From the NCBI GenBank assembly GCA_947494205.1, contig CANLUH010000001.1, forward strand, positions 124,001 to 188,000: DNA of 64,000 nucleotides, in the 5' to 3' direction. The notes beneath the pieces are model-generated. The model worked only from the letters and a program-made list of their open reading frames with translations. It was not told where the DNA came from and searched no databases. Source of the stretch: an uncultured Flavobacteriaceae bacterium (GTDB taxonomy: Bacteria > Bacteroidota > Bacteroidia > Flavobacteriales > Flavobacteriaceae). The translations under genes were made by a program, and so were the position numbers. Below are positions 62,381 through 64,000 of this stretch, in pieces (the first letter of the stretch is position 1; the number at the start of each line of letters is the position of its first letter).

Positions 62381-63226
62381 ATGAATAAGTCTGAAATGCT
62401 TCTAGTTATGATTGGTGGTATGGCAACAGTTGCCGGAGCTGTTCTAGCTGCATATATTGGCTTTTTAGGTGGTGATGATCCTGTTTTAAAGCTGAAATTC
62501 GCCAAACACTTATTAGCTGCATCTGTAATGGCAGCTCCTGGAGCTATAGTGATTTCAAAAATATTATACCCACAAACAGAATCTATTGAGACTGAAGTAG
62601 AAGTTTCTCAAGAAAAAATTGGTTCTAACATATTAGACGCTATTGCAAATGGTACTACCGAAGGTTTAAAATTAGCCGTTAATGTAGGTGCTATGCTTTT
62701 AGTTTTTGTTGCTTTTATAGCCATGATAAATGGTATTTTAGGTGGCTTAGCTAGTTTTGACGGTTTTGAAATAGCTGCATTAAATATCGATTGGCACTTT
62801 ACTTCTTTAAACGAAGTTATTGCAAACAATACGCCTTACGACAGTTTATCTTTAGAGTTTATTTTAGGTTATATTTTCGCACCTTTAATGTGGTTAATGG
62901 GAGTTGCTAAAGAAGATATGGCTTTAATGGGACAATTATTAGGTATTAAATTGGCTGCCAGTGAATTTATTGGTTATATACAATTAGCAGAACTTAAAAA
63001 TGTAGCAAGTGCAACACATCTAACCTATAACAAGTCTATAATTATGGCAACTTATATGCTTTGTGGTTTTGCCAACTTTGCTTCTATAGGAATACAAATT
63101 GGTGGTATTGGATCTTTAGCGCCTGGGCAACGTAAGGTATTATCTAAGTTTGGTATGAAAGCTTTAATTGGAGGTACAATAGCCTCTCTTATTTCTGCAA
63201 CGATTGCAGGAATGATTATTGGATAA
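62381..63226 (+). CDS. NupC-type nucleoside transporter, C-terminal part
   Basis: A 281-residue product starting MNKSEMLLVMIGGMATVAGA, in frame with the previous part and one codon after its stop. It contains the later transport helices, including LGYIFAPLMWLMGV, EFIGYIQLAEL and FANFASIGIQIGG. It has an ATG, so translation could restart here. Together the two parts make a normal-length transporter of about 586 residues with the extra N-terminal domain. Confidence 0.85.
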   Translation: MNKSEMLLVMIGGMATVAGAVLAAYIGFLGGDDPVLKLKFAKHLLAASVMAAPGAIVISKILYPQTESIETEVEVSQEKIGSNILDAIANGTTEGLKLAVNVGAMLLVFVAFIAMINGILGGLASFDGFEIAALNIDWHFTSLNEVIANNTPYDSLSLEFILGYIFAPLMWLMGVAKEDMALMGQLLGIKLAASEFIGYIQLAELKNVASATHLTYNKSIIMATYMLCGFANFASIGIQIGGIGSLAPGQRKVLSKFGMKALIGGTIASLISATIAGMIIG

Positions 63227-63276
63227 AATAAAGATATTGGTTAAGCATAAACTTAGTTAATAACTTTTAATATTAT

Positions 63277-63315
63277 AAAGGACTGAGTCTACTAGATTCA
63301 GTCCTTATTTTTTAT
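63277..63315 (+). terminator. Terminator after the nucleoside transporter
   Basis: AAAGGACTGAgTCT pairs with AGAtTCAGTCCTT (one G-U), followed by a T-rich tail. Confidence 0.8.
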
Positions 63316-63353
63316 TTTTAACCACTGAAAAATAAGCGTTTAATTTAATGAGA

Positions 63354-63371
63354 TTCCCATTTCCTTGGGAA
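63354..63371 (+). repeat. TTCCCA..TGGGAA hairpin repeat, copy 8
   Basis: TTCCCA and TGGGAA with a 6-nt loop. GGGA in the right arm is 6 bases before the thyA start. Confidence 0.5.
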
Positions 63372-63376
63372 AGACT

Positions 63377-64000
63377 ATGAAGCAATATCACGATTTAGTA
63401 AAACACGTTTTAGAAAACGGGAACGAAAAAGGAGATAGAACAGGAACAGGAACAAAAAGTGTATTTGGTCACCAAATGCGATTTGATTTAAGTGAAGGTT
63501 TTCCAATGGTAACTACTAAGAAGTTACACTTAAAATCTATTATTTACGAATTACTTTGGTTTATAAAAGGCGATACTAATATTAATTATCTTACCGAAAA
63601 TGGTGTTAAAATTTGGAACAGTTGGGCAGACGAAAATGGAGATTTAGGTCCTGTTTATGGTCACCAATGGCGTAATTGGAATAGTGATGAAATAGACCAA
63701 CTAAAAGATGTTATAGAGACGCTTAAAACCAACCCAAATAGCAGACGTATGCTAGTTTCGGCTTGGAACCCATCAGTATTACCAGATACTTCAAAATCAT
63801 TTAGCGACAATGTAGCAAATGGTAAAGCTGCATTACCACCTTGCCATGCTTTTTTTCAGTTTTATGTAGCAGATGGTAAATTATCGTGTCAATTATACCA
63901 ACGTAGTGCAGACATCTTTTTAGGTGTTCCATTTAATATTGCGTCTTATGCATTATTAACCATGATGATGGCACAAGTTTGTGGTTACGAAGCAGGAGAC
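63377..64000 (+). CDS. thyA: Thymidylate synthase, 3' end outside the window
   Basis: The first 208 codons of a folate-dependent thymidylate synthase, open to the window edge. Seen are the start [37 protein letters not shown]-type [33 protein letters not shown] and catalytic Cys in [12 protein letters not shown], then [19 protein letters not shown]. It makes dTMP from dUMP. The usual length is about 264-275 residues, so some 60 residues are missing. Confidence 0.96.
   Translation, partial: MKQYHDLVKHVLENGNEKGDRTGTGTKSVFGHQMRFDLSEGFPMVTTKKLHLKSIIYELLWFIKGDTNINYLTENGVKIWNSWADENGDLGPVYGHQWRNWNSDEIDQLKDVIETLKTNPNSRRMLVSAWNPSVLPDTSKSFSDNVANGKAALPPCHAFFQFYVADGKLSCQLYQRSADIFLGVPFNIASYALLTMMMAQVCGYEAGD

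Noticed and set aside
1-64000. CRISPR arrays, tRNA or rRNA genes, prophage
   Set aside because: No regularly spaced repeats, no cloverleaf or ribosomal RNA sequences and no phage structural genes were recognised on either strand.

Overview
The window looks like a chromosome segment of a marine-type member of the family Flavobacteriaceae (phylum Bacteroidota). Signs of this are the AT-rich sequence, promoters of the TTTG-N~20-TAnnTTTG type, a type IX secretion C-terminal sorting domain, a DUF5686/CarboxypepD_reg outer-membrane protein, many short lipoproteins, and poor Shine-Dalgarno use. The genus cannot be resolved from sequence alone. I see no rRNA, tRNA, insertion sequence, prophage or CRISPR array.

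Layout. 1-4.4 kb: a membrane-anchored TPR-CHAT protein (its start may lie outside the window) and a metzincin-type lipoprotein protease. 4.7-12.1 kb: a RiPP (modified peptide) locus of the grasp-with-spasm kind. It holds a peptidase-containing ABC exporter, two near-identical double-glycine leader precursors with different cores, a GRDP-like protein, an ATP-grasp ligase (GwsG), a 67-residue protein, a SPASM-only protein (GwsS), an HlyD-type fusion protein, and a third Cys-rich precursor beyond a terminator. The three precursor genes share a 21-nt covarying hairpin plus AAATGAT at constant distance from the start codon; this is the most notable unexplained signal. 12.1-34.7 kb: mainly housekeeping genes (valS, DUF1573 protein, PDZ-aspartyl protease, aminotransferase, murB, ECF sigma/anti-sigma, aqpZ, glycosyltransferase, second ECF sigma, divergent Nramp, lipA, gap, hybrid histidine kinase, lpxK, Nif3-like, degenerate zinc-ribbon coiled coil, msrA and small lipoproteins). 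34.8-35.8 kb: an R2K-type ATP-grasp protein coupled to a DUF7660 protein.

35.9-45.2 kb: an IclR regulator divergent from a kynurenine catabolic operon. The pathway can be read as kynurenine -> 3-hydroxykynurenine (kmo) -> 3-hydroxyanthranilate (kynU) -> aminocarboxymuconate semialdehyde (nbaC) -> aminomuconate semialdehyde (ACMSD) -> 2-aminomuconate (ALDH) -> 4-oxalocrotonate (RidA-type deaminase). Tryptophan dioxygenase and formamidase are not in the window. Two unrecognised small genes and an SDR lacking the Tyr/Lys catalytic pair sit inside it.

45.2-64 kb: a 7-TM protein, a POT peptide transporter, an O-methyltransferase, a T9SS cargo protein, a LysM-amidase, an S8 protease lipoprotein, tatA, ppa, a divergent NmrA/HxlR pair, a DUF5686 protein, pdhB, etfB/etfA, a bifunctional nuclease, a NupC-type nucleoside transporter split by an in-frame amber codon, and the start of thyA. 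Small ATTCC(C/T)-hairpin repeats are scattered between genes, several lying directly before start codons. A 123-nt multi-branched inverted-repeat element precedes the nuclease gene.
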